64,000 nucleotides of DNA from JALYUM01 sp036688685 (GCF_036688685.1 NZ_JAQQPS010000004.1:62001-126000), one strand, 5' to 3'. Shown: positions 1 through 10,000, counted from the stretch's first letter. The notes: a model not told the origin generated them from the letters alone. Made by a program: numbers and translations.

Positions 1-1
1 T

Positions 2-3000
2 TACGTGCCCGGCGCAACGCCGCTCACCAGTGGCACGAAGGCAACCGTCACGGATGCGGCAATGCAAAAGCAGATCGACGCCTACAACGCCACCAGCTTG
101 GCGATCAAGGCCCAGAACGACGCCACGCGAGAAGAAATCGCCACCGGCCAGGCGCTTACGGCCGCGCGCCGCGAGCAGATCGTACTTGCGGCTGGTGTGC
201 GCGATGGCACGGTGAAGCTTTCGATGGCGCAATACTGGAATCGCATGGAGGAATTGGCGGGTCAAGATGCCTTGCAGAAAGCCGCCGCCGCAGCGAAGGA
301 TGCGCGATCGACGTCCGAAGCCGCTGCCAAGAAAGAGGCTGACCAGTATGCCGCGGTGAGCGCGGCTATCGCCAGCAAGATCGCCGAGAACAAACTCGAG
401 CTGCTAACCGGCGCCGCCGTCACCGAGAGCCAGAAGCTGGCCATCAAGATTGACGCTGACCAGGCGTCAGGCAAGAAAGCGCTATCTGCTGCGCACTTGG
501 CGACAGCAAAGGCGGCATTGGTTGAACTCGATGCGTCGGAAAAGCTCGTTGCCCAGGCCAAGGCGCAGAAGGAAGTAGCCAAGTACGTCGATGAAGGCAC
601 GACAGCGCGATCAGCTTCGCGAAACGCACTCGAGGCGGAGTACCAATCCTATGGCAAGAGCGCAGACGCTGTGGCGCGGCTCATGGTCGCCGTGAATGCC
701 GAGACCGATATGCAGAAGGAATTGGACAAGTTGCGCCAGGCGAATCTGCCAATCTCAGGCCAGACCATTAAGCAACTCGAGGCCGAGCGCGACCTGCGCA
801 CGGAGGTTGGCCAGGCCACGCTCGGGCAAAGCAACGCGCTGAAATATGCAACCCAGCTCGCCGACGAAAACAAGAAATTCGCCGCTGAATCGATTTACGA
901 CGAGAAGGGCCGCGCTGCCGCGCTGCTGGCCATCGACGCCAAAATCTGGCAGGACCGCATCAAGCTGGCGGGCGACGGTACCGAGGCCCAGAAGGCGCTG
1001 AAAACTCAGTACGACATCTGGTACTCGAACCAGTCGCTGAAACCGCAGATCGACGAGCAGCGGAAAATGTGGGATTCGATCGAATCGACCGCCCACGACA
1101 CCTTCGTCAGCATCTTCGACAGCGGCAAGTCGGCATTCGATCGACTGCGCGACACGCTAAAAAACGGCCTGCTCGACCTGTTGTACCAGATGGTCATCAA
1201 AAAGTGGGTACTGAACATCGGCGCGTCTGTCGGCTTGACGAGCGCGTCTGGCCTGGCCGAAGCTGCTGGCGCGGCCGGCGGCACCGGCACGACTGGCGCC
1301 ACCGGCCTGATCGGCATCGCGCAGACCGCGTCGAATATGTACAAGGCAATCACCGGCGGCTTCGAAGCGCTGGGCGACGGTGTGGCCGGCTACGTACAGC
1401 AGGGGCTGAGCGCCGCCGGATACACGCCCACAGCAGCATCCGGCCTGTCGACCGCCGGCGGCCAGGCGCTCACGCCGTTCGCATCGCAAGTCGGTCAAGT
1501 TGCCGGCGCGGCCGCCGCATATGCCGCCGGCTCCGCGCTGAACAAGGCAATCTCGGGCCAGTACTCGACCGGCAGCGGCTTCATGACTGCGCAAAAGGTC
1601 GCCACCGCCGTGGCCAGCTACGTCAACCCGGTACTGGGCGTGGCCGTGGGCGCCATCTCGGGCCTGATCAACCGCGCCTTCGGCATGGGCAGCACAGAGG
1701 TGAAGTCGCAGGGCTTGAGTGGAACCCTGTCGGCCAGCGGCGTCAGCGGCAACACGTACCAGAACCTGCACCAGGATGGCGGCTGGTTCCGCAGCGACAA
1801 GAACTGGACCGACAAGACCGCGCTGACGCCAGAGGTAACAGCGCAGTTCACGCAGGGCTTCGAGGCGATCAAAACGGCGTCGGCCGGCTTCGCCACGTCG
1901 GTCGGCGCGTCGGTTGACAACCTTTCGGCGTACAGCAAGACGTTCGACATCAAGCTGACCAGCGACGCCACGGCAAACGAAAAAGCCATCAGCGACTTCT
2001 TCCTGGGCGTGGGCGACGAGATCGCGCTGCGCCTGGTGCCGGGCCTGGCCCAGTTCAACAAGTCCGGCGAGACGATGGCCACAACGCTGCAGCGCCTGGC
2101 TGGCGACTTCGACGCGACCAATCAGGTCGCCATGCTGCTGGGCAAAAACGGCACCAGCATGTTCGGCTCGCTGACGATCTCGTCTGCGGCGGCGCGCGAG
2201 CGCCTGATCGAGCTGGCCGGCGGCGTGTCCAACCTGACTTCGCAGGCCACGGCATTCGCACAAAACTACCTGACCGAGGCCGAGCGCCTGAAACCGGTTG
2301 CTGATGCAGTTGCCGCGGCAATGGCTTCGCTCGGGCTGGCCAGCGTCACCACGCGCGAGCAGTTCAAGACGGTGGTGCAAGGCCTGGACGTCACTACTGC
2401 CGCCGGCGCGCAGCAGTTCGCGTCGATGATGGCGCTGTCGGATGCGTTCGCCCAGGTCCACCCGGCCATTGAAGCGACGACCGCCGCGCTGCGCACCGAG
2501 GCTGACGTGCTGAACGAGCGCAAGGACCTGCAGAAGCAGTTGGACCAGTTGACCCTGACGTCGTTGCAGTTGCGCGCGAAAGAACGCACCGCGATCGACG
2601 CCAGCAACGTCGCCCTGTTCGACCAGATCACTGCGCTGCAAAACGCGGCCTCGCTTTCCGATACGCTGAAAACGTCGGTCACCAGCCTGGACGCATTCCG
2701 CAAGAGCATCAAGTCGTTCAGCGATTCGCAGCTGCTGGGCAGCCTGTCGCCCCTCACGGCGATGCAGAAGGATGCCGAGGCCAAGAGCCAGTACGAAGCG
2801 ATGCTTGCCAAGGCCAAGGCCGGCGACGAGACTGCGCGATCCGGCATCACCGGGGCTGCCACGGCATTCCTGACTGCAGACCAGATCGTCAACGCCAGCA
2901 GCGCGGCATACATCGCCAATTTCGCTAAGGTGCAGTCCGACCTGGCGGCGCTGGACGCCATTGCCGGCGCGCAGATGACCGACGCGCAGCAGCAGCTTGC

Positions 3001-3349
3001 CGCCCTCGACCAGCAGGTCAGCCAGTTGGCGTCGCTGAATGCCACGGCCAGCAGCATCGAGGCAGCGCTGACGATGCCGACGCCGGTGCTGAACTGGAGC
3101 GAAGTCGGCACCACCAACATGGCGCCGCTGACTGAGGAAATCAAAGGCCTGCGCGCTGACAACGACGAACTGCGGGCCGACAACGCTGCGCTGCTCGCCG
3201 CCATCAACCGCCAGACTGATGCCGTGGTGCAAGCCACGCTGACGGCTGCAGCGAACAATGCCCAGGCAGTCACGGCCGGCGCCGAGCAAGCGCAGCGATC
3301 GGGCAACTGGGCGCAGAACCTGATCGCAGAAGTGACGGCGGCACGATGA
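2..3349 (+). CDS. Tail length tape-measure protein, C-terminal part
   Basis: The frame is open to the left edge, so about 1115 residues of a longer protein are visible. The first ~400 residues are Ala/Gln/Lys-rich helical coiled coil, as in tape-measure proteins that span the tail lumen. A conserved-looking stretch with the residues MWDSIESTAHDTF is followed by FDRLRDTLKNGLLDLLYQM, the signature seen near the C-terminal half of lambda-like minor tail/tape-measure proteins. Next come a Gly/Ala-rich, probably membrane-active segment (~410-560) and a second coiled coil near the C-terminus. The stop overlaps the next tail gene by 4 bases, so the two are translationally coupled. Its position at the head of the tail-tip genes fits the standard siphophage order. 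Confidence 0.85.
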   Translation, partial: YVPGATPLTSGTKATVTDAAMQKQIDAYNATSLAIKAQNDATREEIATGQALTAARREQIVLAAGVRDGTVKLSMAQYWNRMEELAGQDALQKAAAAAKDARSTSEAAAKKEADQYAAVSAAIASKIAENKLELLTGAAVTESQKLAIKIDADQASGKKALSAAHLATAKAALVELDASEKLVAQAKAQKEVAKYVDEGTTARSASRNALEAEYQSYGKSADAVARLMVAVNAETDMQKELDKLRQANLPISGQTIKQLEAERDLRTEVGQATLGQSNALKYATQLADENKKFAAESIYDEKGRAAALLAIDAKIWQDRIKLAGDGTEAQKALKTQYDIWYSNQSLKPQIDEQRKMWDSIESTAHDTFVSIFDSGKSAFDRLRDTLKNGLLDLLYQMVIKKWVLNIGASVGLTSASGLAEAAGAAGGTGTTGATGLIGIAQTASNMYKAITGGFEALGDGVAGYVQQGLSAAGYTPTAASGLSTAGGQALTPFASQVGQVAGAAAAYAAGSALNKAISGQYSTGSGFMTAQKVATAVASYVNPVLGVAVGAISGLINRAFGMGSTEVKSQGLSGTLSASGVSGNTYQNLHQDGGWFRSDKNWTDKTALTPEVTAQFTQGFEAIKTASAGFATSVGASVDNLSAYSKTFDIKLTSDATANEKAISDFFLGVGDEIALRLVPGLAQFNKSGETMATTLQRLAGDFDATNQVAMLLGKNGTSMFGSLTISSAAARERLIELAGGVSNLTSQATAFAQNYLTEAERLKPVADAVAAAMASLGLASVTTREQFKTVVQGLDVTTAAGAQQFASMMALSDAFAQVHPAIEATTAALRTEADVLNERKDLQKQLDQLTLTSLQLRAKERTAIDASNVALFDQITALQNAASLSDTLKTSVTSLDAFRKSIKSFSDSQLLGSLSPLTAMQKDAEAKSQYEAMLAKAKAGDETARSGITGAATAFLTADQIVNASSAAYIANFAKVQSDLAALDAIAGAQMTDAQQQLAALDQQVSQLASLNATASSIEAALTMPTPVLNWSEVGTTNMAPLTEEIKGLRADNDELRADNAALLAAINRQTDAVVQATLTAAANNAQAVTAGAEQAQRSGNWAQNLIAEVTAAR

Positions 3350-4920
3350 TCGATCTCATCTTCGACGCGCCGGCAGCAGACGCCGGCGTGGTTTTCGACG
3401 CCCAGACGCCTGCTGTCCCGATGCCGGTCATCGTGCCGATTTCGGATCCTGAATACGAGGCCTGGCTGTCGTCCCCCGACGCCATCCCGGTGACGCTGTT
3501 CGAATCCGACGTGCTGGTCGATGGTGCGGAAGTCACGCGCTACACGTGCAACGGCTCATTCCCCATCACCGGTCCGCTTGACTCGCCGGCGAACACGTTC
3601 TACGACCCGATCGCATCGGCTGGCGTGCAGTTCACTGAGCAAGTGTCGCTCACCAGCGCGGCGACGATGGCCGTCGGCGATGTTGAATTCGACAACGGCG
3701 ACTTCGTGCGCGACGACTGGTATCTGGACGATATCTGGGCCAGCAGGGGGCAACGCGCGTACTTCGGCGATGCGCGCTGGGCGGCCAGCAACTTCCGCAT
3801 GATCCTCAACGGCATGGCGTCCGGCATCGCGCGCAAAAGCCGGTTCTTGCTGGCCGTCAAGCTGCGGGACCAGTTGCAGCGCCTGGACACTCCGATTTCG
3901 GACCGTACCTTCGGCGGCACGTCGCTCATGGCCGGAACGTTGTACCCGTCGTGCTTTGGCGAGTGTTTCAACATCACACCAGTGTACGACCCCGGAACGG
4001 ATCGGTACTACGTGCACTTCGGCCCGGTCGAATGGATCTTCGAAGTGCGCATGAATGGCATGGTGATCGACGAGTCGCTGTACACCGTGAACCACGCGGA
4101 AGGCTATTTCACTCTCGCCGTCGATGATTTCGGAACGGTCACATGCTCGGTTCAGGGCGACAAGTTCGGCGGCGTCTACCGCAACACGGTGGCCGCGCTG
4201 GTGCGGCGCATCGCCACCGGCTATGGCAAGGAGGACGGCCGCTACATCGATGCCGATCTCGACCTGGCGAATCTGGACGCGTTCGAGGCCTCGCACCCGC
4301 AGAAGGCCGGCATCTATATCACCGACAACACGACCGTCAAAAATGCGATCGACCAGCTGGCCAGCAGCCTGGGCGCACAGGCGATCCCGTCGCGGCTGGG
4401 CAAGCTGCGCCTGATCCAGATCGGCATCGCGGGCGCAAGCACATTCGATATCCGCGTGCACCACATGAAGAACGGCACGCTCGAGCCGGTGACCAGCATC
4501 CCGCCGGTGGCCGCCGCGTCGATCGGCTACGACAGGAACTGGACGAAGCAAGACAACCTTGTCACAGCCATTTCCGACGCGAATAAGCAGCTTTTCGTTG
4601 ACGACTACCTCTACGCCACGACCACCAACGACGACGTTGCCGACGACTACAAGATGTCGACCGCCGTGACTGCCAAGCCGACGCTGCTGAAGATCAAAGC
4701 CGAGGCGCAGGCTGAAGCCGATCGCCTTGTTGACCTCGGCGCCGTGCCGCGCAGCATCTATAAATTTACCGGGACGCCTGAAATGCTTCAAATTGTGCTG
4801 GGCCAGCAGGTCACAATCTACCACCACGAAAACAGCATGGCCGCCGGCGTGCGCGCGCAGGTCATCATGCTGGCGCCCGAGTGGAAGCAGGGCAGTTGCG
4901 ACGTCGGGGTGCTGGTTTGA
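3346..4920 (+). CDS. Phage tail hub/tail-tip-associated protein
   Basis: A 524-residue protein located directly after the tape measure, where siphophages place hub and distal-tail proteins. The ATG overlaps the tape-measure stop (ATGA). The sequence is mostly beta-strand-like and acidic, with no signal peptide or membrane segment. I see no catalytic motif. The C-terminal third contains a repeated-looking 'TVKNAIDQLASSLGAQ' helix followed by strand-rich segments, which resembles tail hub proteins of the gpD/gp27 type only by position and composition. Function is inferred from gene order; a baseplate-wedge or tail-associated structural role would fit equally well. Confidence 0.6.
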   Translation: MIDLIFDAPAADAGVVFDAQTPAVPMPVIVPISDPEYEAWLSSPDAIPVTLFESDVLVDGAEVTRYTCNGSFPITGPLDSPANTFYDPIASAGVQFTEQVSLTSAATMAVGDVEFDNGDFVRDDWYLDDIWASRGQRAYFGDARWAASNFRMILNGMASGIARKSRFLLAVKLRDQLQRLDTPISDRTFGGTSLMAGTLYPSCFGECFNITPVYDPGTDRYYVHFGPVEWIFEVRMNGMVIDESLYTVNHAEGYFTLAVDDFGTVTCSVQGDKFGGVYRNTVAALVRRIATGYGKEDGRYIDADLDLANLDAFEASHPQKAGIYITDNTTVKNAIDQLASSLGAQAIPSRLGKLRLIQIGIAGASTFDIRVHHMKNGTLEPVTSIPPVAAASIGYDRNWTKQDNLVTAISDANKQLFVDDYLYATTTNDDVADDYKMSTAVTAKPTLLKIKAEAQAEADRLVDLGAVPRSIYKFTGTPEMLQIVLGQQVTIYHHENSMAAGVRAQVIMLAPEWKQGSCDVGVLV

Positions 4921-7202
4921 GCGCCGTTGTCGGCGAGCGCGACCGGCTGCTTCGCGGGACGGTGCCGCGCAACATCAATCCGACCGCCGGGAAATCGCTG
5001 CTGCTCGACGTCGACCCGCCAGCGTTCCACCAGAATTCCGCCGGCACGCCCACGATCACGTCGGCGAAATTCACCGCGACGCCGGTCGGCTTCGCCGGCA
5101 CGGTCATGTGGTCGATCACGTCCGGCGGCAAGCTGACCGGCACTACGCCGAACGAACGCACACTGCTGTTCTCGGACATGACCGCCGATACTGTCAAGGT
5201 GACTGTGACATTCGTCTATCAGGGTGAGGCGTTCATCCGTGTCCGAACGTTCTACAAAATCATCGACGGGGCGAGGGGTCAGGACGGCACGCCGGCGGAT
5301 CTGTCGCCTGCGAACTTGGTTGCCGCCCTGGAGGGCCGCATCACCGATTCGATGCTATATACCGACCTGCGCACGCGTATTGACTTGGTTGATGGTCCCT
5401 CGTCCAACCCATCAACCGTGCAGGGGCGAATCAAGAAGGAAACGGACGCGCGCGTTATCGCTCTCGGGGCCGAGGCGCAAGCCCGCGCCGATGCCATCGA
5501 CAAGGAAGTCGCAGACCGCATTGCTGCCGTGCTGGCCGAGGCTGGCGCGCGCGCCACGTACGTCCAGACTTACACGTTCAGCCAGCAGCAAATCAATTCT
5601 GCGCTGTCGATCCAAGCGACGCAGATCGCTGCCGCTTACACAGCATACGCTGACACTGCTCGCACTCAAGCTGTGACGACTGCCGACGCGAACATGCGGG
5701 CATACGGCTACTCGTTCGCCGACGCTAACGGGGCAATCGCCGCTGCCGAAAATAGGCTGCGCGCCGAGTTCGTGTCAAGTAGTGGCGCGACCGAGGCCTA
5801 CGTTCAAGGCTGGTCTTTCAGCAAGGCAGACAGCTTGGCTGCAGAGGCAAATCAAACAAGCACCCTGACAGCAAGCCTACAAAGCTATGCTGACCAGAAA
5901 AAGTCTGAGGCAAAGGCGGATGCCGCCGCCGACGTGCGGAGCTATGCGCTTGGCAAGGTTGATGCCACCCAGGCGGAAGCAGCCCAGACGAACACGATCA
6001 CGGCAAATTACAAAGGCTACGCAGACTCCGCGCGCGACCAAGCAGTCTCGACGTCAAACGCGTTCGTGCAAACCTACGCGTACGGCAAAACAACTATCGA
6101 TAATTCGCTGAGTACGCTGGCCAACACACTGCGCTCGGAATTTGCCGCAACCAACGGCGTCACAACCGGCTACCTCAACCAGTATTACTACACCAGCGCG
6201 CAGACAAACACGGCGATCTCGAACGCCACGCAGACGCTCAGCACGACAGTCGGCCAGCACACGACGACGTTGCAAACGCAATCCCAGTCGCTCGATGGCT
6301 TGAGTGGCCAACTCACCTGGAAGATCGACAACAACGGCCACGTGAGCGGCTTCGGGCTGGCCAGTACCCCTATCAACGGAGTTCCCTACAGCACAATGAT
6401 TTTCAACGTGGACGTGCTGGGGGTCGCACTGCCGGGCGGCGCTGGCAAGCCGATTTTCACCGTCGGGCAGGTCAACGGCCAGTCACAGGCGGTGTTCCGT
6501 TCAGATCTGTTTGTCGACGGCGCAATCACCGCGCGCATGCTCAAGATCGGCACCAGCGACAACATCATCCCCGACCCGGCATTCCGCGATCTGGCATGGT
6601 GGGGCCGGCTCGGATTTACGGTCGACGATTACTCCGCAGGCGGCACTTTCTGGAAATCCGGATACGCCCTGAAAATTCAGGCCGCGAATGGCAATGGCGC
6701 ACCGCTTGACACCCTGACGGGATGGTTCCCAATGACGCCCGGCGCCACGTACTTGGTCGAGTTTCAGGCATTCGTGTCGGGCGACTTTGTCGGCAGCGTC
6801 ACGCCTTTCTGGCACATTCCGAATGTCCAGTTTCATCTCATGGGCGGCCCGACGCGCGGTTACAACTGGGGCGATGGCCTGCCGGTCGGGTTTGACCAGA
6901 ACTCGGCTAAGGGGCTGCAGTCCTTCACAGCCACGTACACCGTGCCGATCAACGGCTACACGTCCCGGTCACAGATTCGCATCAAGAGCCAGTGTTCGGC
7001 AGGGTCGTTGCAGCTTGGCGGGTTTAGCATCACGCGCGTCTCCGATAGCGTGCTCATTGCCGATGGCGCCGTCACCGCCAACAAGCTTAATGTCGGCCGT
7101 GTTGGCAACGTCGGCGCAGGGGTAGAAATTGACAAAGATGGCGAACGGGTTTATGACGCCAACAACCTCAAGCGATTCCAGTCGGGGAACCTTGACGTAT
7201 GA
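4917..7202 (+). CDS. Tail tip / central fibre-like protein (J-like)
   Basis: The preferred start is TTG at 4917, which overlaps the previous stop as TTGA and gives 761 residues; an in-frame GTG at 4881 would add 12 residues of unlikely composition. The N-terminal ~110 residues look like an Ig-type fold (strands around TSAKFTATPVGFAG). The middle (~170-470) is a long Ala/Gln/Asp-rich, repetitive coiled coil in which similar units recur around 'YVQTYTFSQ', 'YVQGWSFSK' and 'FVQTYAYGK'. The C-terminal part contains two 'DGAiTA-K/LK/NIG' units (near 6515 and 7060), a feature of host-specificity and tail-tip proteins. A receptor-facing tail tip is the best reading. The stop overlaps the next start. 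Confidence 0.65.
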   Translation: MSAVVGERDRLLRGTVPRNINPTAGKSLLLDVDPPAFHQNSAGTPTITSAKFTATPVGFAGTVMWSITSGGKLTGTTPNERTLLFSDMTADTVKVTVTFVYQGEAFIRVRTFYKIIDGARGQDGTPADLSPANLVAALEGRITDSMLYTDLRTRIDLVDGPSSNPSTVQGRIKKETDARVIALGAEAQARADAIDKEVADRIAAVLAEAGARATYVQTYTFSQQQINSALSIQATQIAAAYTAYADTARTQAVTTADANMRAYGYSFADANGAIAAAENRLRAEFVSSSGATEAYVQGWSFSKADSLAAEANQTSTLTASLQSYADQKKSEAKADAAADVRSYALGKVDATQAEAAQTNTITANYKGYADSARDQAVSTSNAFVQTYAYGKTTIDNSLSTLANTLRSEFAATNGVTTGYLNQYYYTSAQTNTAISNATQTLSTTVGQHTTTLQTQSQSLDGLSGQLTWKIDNNGHVSGFGLASTPINGVPYSTMIFNVDVLGVALPGGAGKPIFTVGQVNGQSQAVFRSDLFVDGAITARMLKIGTSDNIIPDPAFRDLAWWGRLGFTVDDYSAGGTFWKSGYALKIQAANGNGAPLDTLTGWFPMTPGATYLVEFQAFVSGDFVGSVTPFWHIPNVQFHLMGGPTRGYNWGDGLPVGFDQNSAKGLQSFTATYTVPINGYTSRSQIRIKSQCSAGSLQLGGFSITRVSDSVLIADGAVTANKLNVGRVGNVGAGVEIDKDGERVYDANNLKRFQSGNLDV

Positions 7203-7546
7203 CTTATGGGATGCGCGCGTGGGACGCTCAAGGAAATCTCACATTTGATAGCACGGTCGATTTAACGCTATTTCCAAAAACGGAGCAGTTCATTTCCGGA
7301 AATAATCAAGTTGGGAGCGGCGCCGGCTTGACGCTCTCTTATCCGCAATTCCAGGGAAAGAAAATCATGCCATTCTTGACGTCGCCATATGGAGATTACG
7401 ACCCTTACCCATCAGCAGTTTTGAGTTGCCGAGTTAGCTATCCGAATGGCACGCCGACAGTGCGAATTTTCGTTGATAACAATGCGGTCGGGCTGCCGAT
7501 CTTGGATGGATATCTAGTCGTCATGCTGACCGGAGCCAATCAATGA
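7199..7546 (+). CDS. Small tail-fibre-associated protein with YG-RAW unit
   Basis: 115 residues, starting with ATG that overlaps the upstream stop by 4 bases. The N-terminus reads YGMRAWDAQGNLTFDS, a unit that recurs in the next gene, so the two belong to one family of small phage proteins of the kind annotated as DUF6453-like; that family name is a suggestion from memory, not a search result. The rest is beta-rich without cysteine pairs, signal peptide or membrane helix. Base composition drops in GC compared with the tape-measure gene, which is common for receptor-binding modules exchanged between phages. Confidence 0.55.
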   Translation: MTYGMRAWDAQGNLTFDSTVDLTLFPKTEQFISGNNQVGSGAGLTLSYPQFQGKKIMPFLTSPYGDYDPYPSAVLSCRVSYPNGTPTVRIFVDNNAVGLPILDGYLVVMLTGANQ

Positions 7547-8379
7547 GCTATGGCTTCAGGGCGATCAACGACAGTGGGATCGTATCGGTCGACGAGGACT
7601 CGTTCAGCTACGTCTACCTGGGCAAGTACTCGATCAACGTACTCCAGTCGGGAGGCGATATTTCCTTTCACTGTGTCGGCTATCCGCTGGTATTTTTCGG
7701 TCTGCCATATGGGACAGTCAACGGCAGTGAAAACGACGGATCAGGTCAGGGGCATGGGCTTCTCCAGTTGCGAGCGGGTGTTGTGATGTCCGGCCTCAGG
7801 CAAGCCCCGGGCGACCCCAATACATGGATTGCCAGCATCTTTTGCAACTTTGTCAACGGAGGTAACCCCGGGCCGCTTTATATCCGCGTCTTCGGGCTAT
7901 TGCACCTGAACTTTCCCTATGGTGCAGGCCAGCAGTACGGCGCGCGCGCGTGGGATTCCCAAGGTCGATTGATTTTCGACACTGGCTGCCGGCAACTGCG
8001 GTTGGCCGGCAATACTTATGACGCCGAATTGGCATTGGCCAGCTCGTGGCCGACCGATAGCGAGCGCATAGACGCAAAGGACGCGTCAATCACCCTGCCT
8101 TTCAGCATGGCGGGTAAGTCGATCATGGCGAATAGCCGTGGCTCAGTCACTGTTCCGTATTACATCGGCTCCTATATCGACTTCGATACCGGTCAGACTA
8201 TAGACCAGTACGACGACACGACAATCAGCAATATTTTCTGGTCCAACGGAAATACGCTTTACTCGCGCAAGTACGGCTACAGCGTCCGCGTAGACCGCAA
8301 TGGCTTCTTCAGCGTGACCGACACGACGCAAGTGGTCTATACCCGCGTCGCCGTCATCGACAACAACCTCTACCCCTGA
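7543..8379 (+). CDS. Tail-fibre-associated protein with two YG-RA units
   Basis: 278 residues, ATG overlapping the previous stop by 4 bases. The unit YGFRAINDSGIVSVD opens the protein and a second unit, YGARAWDSQGRLIFD, lies at about residues 132-146, so the protein looks like two fused copies of the small protein encoded just upstream. The remainder is strand-rich. The run of three homologous units across two adjacent genes suggests duplication in a receptor-binding or fibre-assembly module. No catalytic residues are visible and the specific role is unknown. Confidence 0.55.
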   Translation: MSYGFRAINDSGIVSVDEDSFSYVYLGKYSINVLQSGGDISFHCVGYPLVFFGLPYGTVNGSENDGSGQGHGLLQLRAGVVMSGLRQAPGDPNTWIASIFCNFVNGGNPGPLYIRVFGLLHLNFPYGAGQQYGARAWDSQGRLIFDTGCRQLRLAGNTYDAELALASSWPTDSERIDAKDASITLPFSMAGKSIMANSRGSVTVPYYIGSYIDFDTGQTIDQYDDTTISNIFWSNGNTLYSRKYGYSVRVDRNGFFSVTDTTQVVYTRVAVIDNNLYP

Positions 8380-8386
8380 GGAATCA

Positions 8387-8704
8387 ATGATTCAAATACC
8401 ACTCACGACGGCAAATGGGCCGACGGATTTCCACGTTCTGAAAAATGTGGGATGCATGGAGCCTTTCGACTTGCTCATGCTTACGATTGACAGTTATGCC
8501 AATGCCGCGGTGTACCAGAACCGGGGCGGACTGATGATGCGGCACATGATTCCCATGCCATCGCCCGTCACGGCCGGGCACCTGATCGTCGATATCAAAG
8601 CATGGCTGGTCTCAGACGATACAAGCCCATTTCAAGGTGGGCAACTTGTTGATGTAAAGATTGAGCCTGACTCGCCGCAGCAGCCAGCACCTCTCGCATC
8701 TTAA
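8387..8704 (+). CDS. Hypothetical phage protein
   Basis: 105 residues, with a GAGGA ribosome-binding site 5 bases upstream of the ATG. It lies 7 bases after the previous stop and 11 bases before the next gene, so it is part of the tail operon. I do not recognise the family. It has no membrane segment, and a C-terminal Pro/Ser/Gln-rich tail ends the protein. A structural or assembly role in the fibre module is only implied by position. Confidence 0.5.
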   Translation: MIQIPLTTANGPTDFHVLKNVGCMEPFDLLMLTIDSYANAAVYQNRGGLMMRHMIPMPSPVTAGHLIVDIKAWLVSDDTSPFQGGQLVDVKIEPDSPQQPAPLAS

Positions 8705-8715
8705 TAGGACTCGGT

Positions 8716-9540
8716 ATGGCTAAATTCATCTTCAAGAACGTGGCACGGCTGGCGGTCATCGTCGCCTCGTCGACCGCGCTGGGCACGCAGGTGCCGTACA
8801 TGCTCACCGACGTCAAGACGCAGGTGCACCGATCGGTCGGCACGTCGGCCAGCTACTCGCTCACGTTCGCCAGCCCGCAGCTGGTGGGCGGCGTGCACCG
8901 CCCATGGACGAACGAGTCGCCGACATCGACCATCCGGGTGCGCTGCTATTCAGACGCCGCCGGTACGGCGCTGGTCTACGACACCGGGACAGTTTTAGCG
9001 TGCCCGGCAAAAGCAATCGAACTGGCGCCGCCATGGACCGCAGCGCAGGCGGCCAGCGCGTATGCCTACGGTGGCGGTGCGCACTCGCGTGTGTGGTTCG
9101 ATAACATCATGGTGCGTCGAATGGTGATCGACATCGTGGACACGGCCAACCTGCAGGGCTACATCGAAACCGGCCGCATCGTGGTGGGCACCCAGTGGTC
9201 GCCAGCCGAGACGGCAGACTACGGCGCGCCGGTGACACAGGAGGACGCCAGCACCTCGTACCGCGACGACGGCAGCAACTTGCGCCACTACCGCAGCTTC
9301 AAGAGCCGGAAGGCGTCCATCGACCTGTCGCACCTGACGGCGGCGGACCGCTACACCGTCGAGGCCGCGCGCGTGGCGAACGGCACAACTGAGCCGTTTA
9401 TTTTCAGCCTGTACCCGGGCGACGCCGATCGCGAACTGGAGCGCTTCAATCAGGGCTGGTACTGCTTCACCGCGTCGGCCGCACTCAGCACGCCCGGGTT
9501 CGAACGGCACGCAACCACATTCGATATGGAGACGGTGTGA
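8716..9540 (+). CDS. Hypothetical phage structural protein
   Basis: 274 residues, preceded by an AGGA site. The sequence alternates strands and turns, with aromatic-rich stretches such as AYGGGAHSRVWFDN, and closes with a domain around RFNQGWYCFTASAALS. Composition and place at the end of the tail block suggest a structural or adhesin-type protein; GC is again high here, unlike the two fibre-associated genes before it. I do not recognise a named family. A 20-codon frame begins at 9540 just after it but has little support. Confidence 0.5.
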   Translation: MAKFIFKNVARLAVIVASSTALGTQVPYMLTDVKTQVHRSVGTSASYSLTFASPQLVGGVHRPWTNESPTSTIRVRCYSDAAGTALVYDTGTVLACPAKAIELAPPWTAAQAASAYAYGGGAHSRVWFDNIMVRRMVIDIVDTANLQGYIETGRIVVGTQWSPAETADYGAPVTQEDASTSYRDDGSNLRHYRSFKSRKASIDLSHLTAADRYTVEAARVANGTTEPFIFSLYPGDADRELERFNQGWYCFTASAALSTPGFERHATTFDMETV

Positions 9541-9673
9541 TGGCCGCCGCCACGTGCGCCGGCTCGGCTCTCAGCATCCATGTGGCGCGGGTGCAACTAT
9601 GAGCTGCGACGCCATGATCTTGGGATGCCGAATGCTCGAGCGCCCAGTTATACAAATTAAAACCGAGGAAACA

Positions 9674-10000
9674 ATGACGCCACCACGTCCACCGCCAGCA
9701 CCCGTAGTTGACCCTGTACCGAACCGCCGCCGCCTGATCGATGTTTCCATGCCCCTGCCATGGATCATTGGGATGTTTTTTTCCGTCGTCAGCGGCCTGT
9801 TCTACATAGGTTGGATGGCCGCAAACCAGAACAACAAGCTGACACAGATCGTGGAATCCCAGACGAAAATGGAAGCGAAGCAGGAAGCAATCTCGACGCG
9901 CGCCGACGTGATGCGCGACCAGTTTGCTGAACTGAAGCAGTCGCAGGCGATCCTGGCGATCCGCGTCGGCGCGCTTGAGCGAGATGGGGTGAAAAAATGA
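9674..10000 (+). CDS. Single-pass membrane protein with coiled coil, lysis block
   Basis: The chosen ATG at 9674 has a GAGGAA site 5 bases upstream; the open frame extends upstream to 9554 but without a site. The 108-residue product has a Pro-rich N-terminus, one hydrophobic helix (residues ~28-50, PWIIGMFFSVVSGLFYIGWMA) and a charged coiled coil after it. This layout resembles small phage membrane proteins found beside holins, including anchored spanin-like or antiholin-like proteins. Its stop overlaps the lytic enzyme gene by 4 bases. It assembles with the lysis cassette by position; the mechanism is not visible. Confidence 0.6.
   Translation: MTPPRPPPAPVVDPVPNRRRLIDVSMPLPWIIGMFFSVVSGLFYIGWMAANQNNKLTQIVESQTKMEAKQEAISTRADVMRDQFAELKQSQAILAIRVGALERDGVKK

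Noticed and set aside
1157..3289. 710-codon open frame antisense to the tape-measure gene
   Set aside because: Arg/Gln/Gly/Ala-rich composition is that of a high-GC shadow frame, without ribosome-binding site, and the sense gene is well supported.
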